From Fasciolopsis buskii (Eukaryota; Platyhelminthes; Trematoda; Plagiorchiida; Fasciolidae), in NCBI GenBank assembly GCA_008360955.1, contig LUCM01000259.1, positions 1 through 64,000 on the forward strand: a stretch of DNA of 64,000 nucleotides. The letters run 5' to 3'. The translations under genes were made by a program, and so were the position numbers. Under the pieces are notes generated by a model that made no database searches, had not been told where the DNA came from, and saw nothing but the letters and a program-made list of their open reading frames with translations. Position 1 is the stretch's first letter; each line of letters starts with the position of its first letter. This document shows, piece by piece, positions 61,101-64,000 of the stretch.

Positions 61101-64000
61101 AAAATGTCACCAGCGTCAACCCGAGAAGGCATTTGAACACTACTGGCGAAGGAAAGAAGTGGTCAAACTTCATTGGAGAACTTCGGCCCCCCCAGGTTAC
61201 TACGGCCCGTATTGAGTACGAAGAAGCCTAGTGCTCTTCTCAGGGGTTGCTTCTATTAGTGTCTTTTTCTCTCGTGATAAACAGCAACCATTTTTTCATT
61301 CAAAATTTTTAACTAATGATCGAAGGTCGGCTAACAAATAACCAAAAGACACTTGAATTGCCGTCCTCTGGGATAAGCCAACAAAAATGCTTCGTCGTTA
61401 CGACGACAACCGTAAGGACAGCAGCATCCATCCCCAACCGGCCCCGGTCAACTTATTATGTAAGCTCGTTTAATTTAAACCAGCGCACCCAATCTGTGTA
61501 TCAGTAGCACCACCGCATTACCTTCCATGGGTAGACACAAGTCATCCATGCAAATCAATTCACATCAACTGTCCACTCACCATAATATTTTAAATTTTAC
61601 TTTGCCCTTGATATTTCATGGTGGATGCGTATAAGCTCTAGGATTCTTGGGCGTCACGAGGTCACTGCAAAGTTTACTGTCCCTAACTCACTTTTTTAAT
61701 TTTTTTATTCGTATGACTAGCCCCAGTTCAAATCATATTCATATTTGTCTCCATCCCAGCTGTCGTTTAATTGATGGATATAATTCCGTGCTAATGACTA
61801 AACAAGAAGGCTTCTTCTCCATGTTCTAAAATCCTTACCCAACACTGAGTACCAGGTATCTGTGTAGGTGGACTAGCACTTACGCGCAACTAACGGCCAC
61901 CTGCAATACACGGCCTACTCTAGCACCAAAGCCGGCCCTGATGAGGAGTCTCAACTAGAAGAAAGCTTAGGGTTGGGAAGATAACACAATTCAACTATCC
62001 TGAGTACTTATGGAGAATAAATACCCACGAAAAATGGATACGGCAATGAGGACGCTTGCAACTGAACCGAATGTAACAAAGATCCAGACTGTCACGTCCA
62101 TCATGAACTCAGTAATTACCGTTTTTCCCGAAAGTTGCAAGCTCAACTTGGTTTCCAGAGCGTACCAGATTCGGTTACACATGCAGAGATACCCAAAATT
62201 TGACTGGCCTTATTTTCTATTTGTGTGCCGTTTGCGAGCAGCACTACAATAAGATCCTTGGATGGCGTTTGCCCCAAAGATGCAATACAGTTGACCGTTT
62301 CCGTATTCCGGCATTCCAGCATATGCCACCTAGCCACTGGCACTTCTTCATATTAATGCCTAATACCAAAATTCAAACCTCGACAAAAATGTCGCCCTGA
62401 TGACCAACGCGGGTAAACAAAGGCAAACAATGCCCTTGGCATATGTAGGTAGTACTTTTAAAAGCTTTTCACCTTGACTCATTACCATTCGTTACCGTGT
62501 TCTCCATGCATAGCCTTTGCTGTAGCTTTCATATGCCCATCCTTATTCACATTTTTCCTGTATGTACATACCCCATTGTGCCATCCAGCATGACCATCGG
62601 TACTCGCGAAATATACGAGGTAGTTTAGTTACTATTATCAGATTTTAAAAAAGGTTTGCAAATTTTTTGAGGTGTTGTTCGCCTCTTGCAGTTTGCTTAA
62701 GGAAATAATAAGTGTCCATCTTGGGTTGCCAGAACGTACATCAGCAAGTCAGGTGGGGTGCCGTCCAGTCTTTTGGATAAAACAGCTGTGGCAAAGGGCG
62801 GTTGAAATGACAGCGTAAAACGGTTTGCTGATTTTGGCGTTGCGCAACGAAAAATTTAGTGTAGATTTGTTGTTTTATTCAATTGCCTACTTTGCCATTG
62901 ATTCAGTTTTTAGGCACACAAATATGAACGCCGTTGTTTCGTAAGCAATCATCCGAAACGCCGTCAACCACGGTCGTTGGCGCGGAGTGTCTCCCTAACA
63001 AACCGGTCACGAAATAATAATGTGTGCACCTAGATATGGATCGCATGTGCCAACCAATGTGGAGTTTTGGAGAAAGCCAGACGGTTGTTATTCGTGCACC
63101 TTTTGTAGGCTGAAAAGCAAAAGTCCGACACAATAATTTGCTCAAGCCAAAACAGGAACAGCATCATTCATCATTTTAAATTTAGCCCTCGAAGTCGGAA
63201 CATGTGTGGAGTAAAGGCTGACAAGATTCCCCCGCCTTGAAATCAACAAAGGCTGTCAAAAGCGGCTTCTGTTCTTCGATGCATCGCGTAGGTCATGGGT
63301 GTGAAAAATATTCCGGAGACGGTTTCATATCAGGACTTGAAAATCAACAAGTTTTACCCTACTCATTTCCATTTAGTTAAAACCTTGTTTATCTGCAGTC
63401 AATAGGCAAAATCGACGCCCGCTGTTTGCGATTCGCTTGACCCAAGTGAACATTTTCGCAAGATAGTTTCGCTCTCCCCATTTCATTCTTTGGAGCAAGG
63501 TATTTGCCGTCTCCACTTGTTTTACGTTGATTTACTTCACCGTTCATTATCGCAGAATTTACGGATCGCGTTTTTAGGGATTCGGGGTCTGACTGTGGCT
63601 ACGCATTACTGACATATGGGTTAAAACAACAAAACTGGTTAATATGAAAGGAAGTTTGAAACAAAACGCCTAGAATGACCTCAGAAAATTGGTGTTGCAG
63701 TCAGACATCAAGCCTTAAGGTTCTTGTGATATCACAGTTGCTTTTGACCGTTATATATTTGTAAGACCCCCTCATCCTGCCGCCGCTGGTTCGCTTACTA
63801 GCAAAGATGTTCATTTTAACTACAGCAGCATGCCCAAACGTCGCACGACGAAGTGAGAGAGACGGTTGACAGCTGCCATGATCCAAGATGAGAAATCATA
63901 GAAACTGAATCTATCTTGCTGCGTAGAATGACCCACCCAGATTTGGTCAAACGCTGACCAGAAGCCTGGCACCTCTAATTCAGTCAAAATCCGGCTTGTC
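55111..64000. other. About 8.9 kb without a supported gene
   Basis: Open frames up to 137 codons (for example 55148-55462 minus, 56317-56730 minus, 57218-57583 plus) show no known family. Two loosely similar blocks near 56405-56530 and 59265-59400 (TTTTTGTTATTTGA in both) suggest an unnamed dispersed repeat. The plus strand is poor in G to about 62 kb. No RNA gene or microsatellite of note seen. Confidence 0.4.

Noticed and set aside
1..64000. CRISPR array, bacterial operon, phage or plasmid signature
   Set aside because: No regularly spaced repeats with unique spacers, no ribosome-binding-site-led gene runs, and the gene structure is clearly eukaryotic.

Overview
The window looks like a flatworm nuclear genome, most likely a digenean trematode. 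This is inferred from long introns, RTE-like and CR1-like LINEs of the kind known from flukes, and one conserved animal gene. There are no bacterial operons, ribosome binding sites or CRISPR arrays. Part 1 contains one confidently supported host gene; nearly everything else recognisable is decayed retrotransposon.

Bases 1-35104 (minus strand): most of an SZT2 orthologue. SZT2 is the large KICSTOR subunit that anchors GATOR1 at the lysosome so that mTORC1 responds to amino acids. The start codon is at 35104. A single open exon of about 8.86 kb (26242-35104) encodes about 2,954 residues. Nine or so smaller exons follow at 26.0, 23.7, 20.5, 19.0, 17.0, 11.5, 5.0, 3.9 and 3.4 kb. Reading phases chain across most junctions, but two junctions (exon 2/3 and exon 4/5) are unresolved. 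The last exon found ends in an open phase at 3193, so the C-terminus lies in unrecognised small exons or beyond base 1.

The SZT2 introns hold at least six LINE fragments, all in the same direction as the gene. They are an almost full-length RTE-like element (about 5640-9312), a 3' end remnant (4013-4235), a 5'-end-only remnant (15849-16205), and three older relatives (750-2280, 11800-13750, 24710-25690). A tRNA-Pro-like sequence lies at 17646-17720. A copy carrying the RTE-like 5' end (35483-36430) sits about 380 bp upstream of the SZT2 start codon, also in the same direction.

Bases 36.4-64 kb: I see no convincing host gene. The right side holds CR1-like LINE remnants on the minus strand (39.84-42.72, 44.0-44.9 and 45.5-46.5 kb), a 5'-truncated RTE-like copy on the plus strand (46537-48345) that appears to interrupt a CR1 copy, and a plus-strand CR1-like copy (53.3-55.1 kb). 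The rest is repeat-like, partly poor in G on the plus strand.

I did not find a new defence-like or biosynthetic system. The more interesting signals are the single giant SZT2 exon, the sense-only LINE load, the LINE 5' end beside the SZT2 start, a frameshift lesion shared by two LINE copies, and a single N that may mark a mis-join between two LINE copies.
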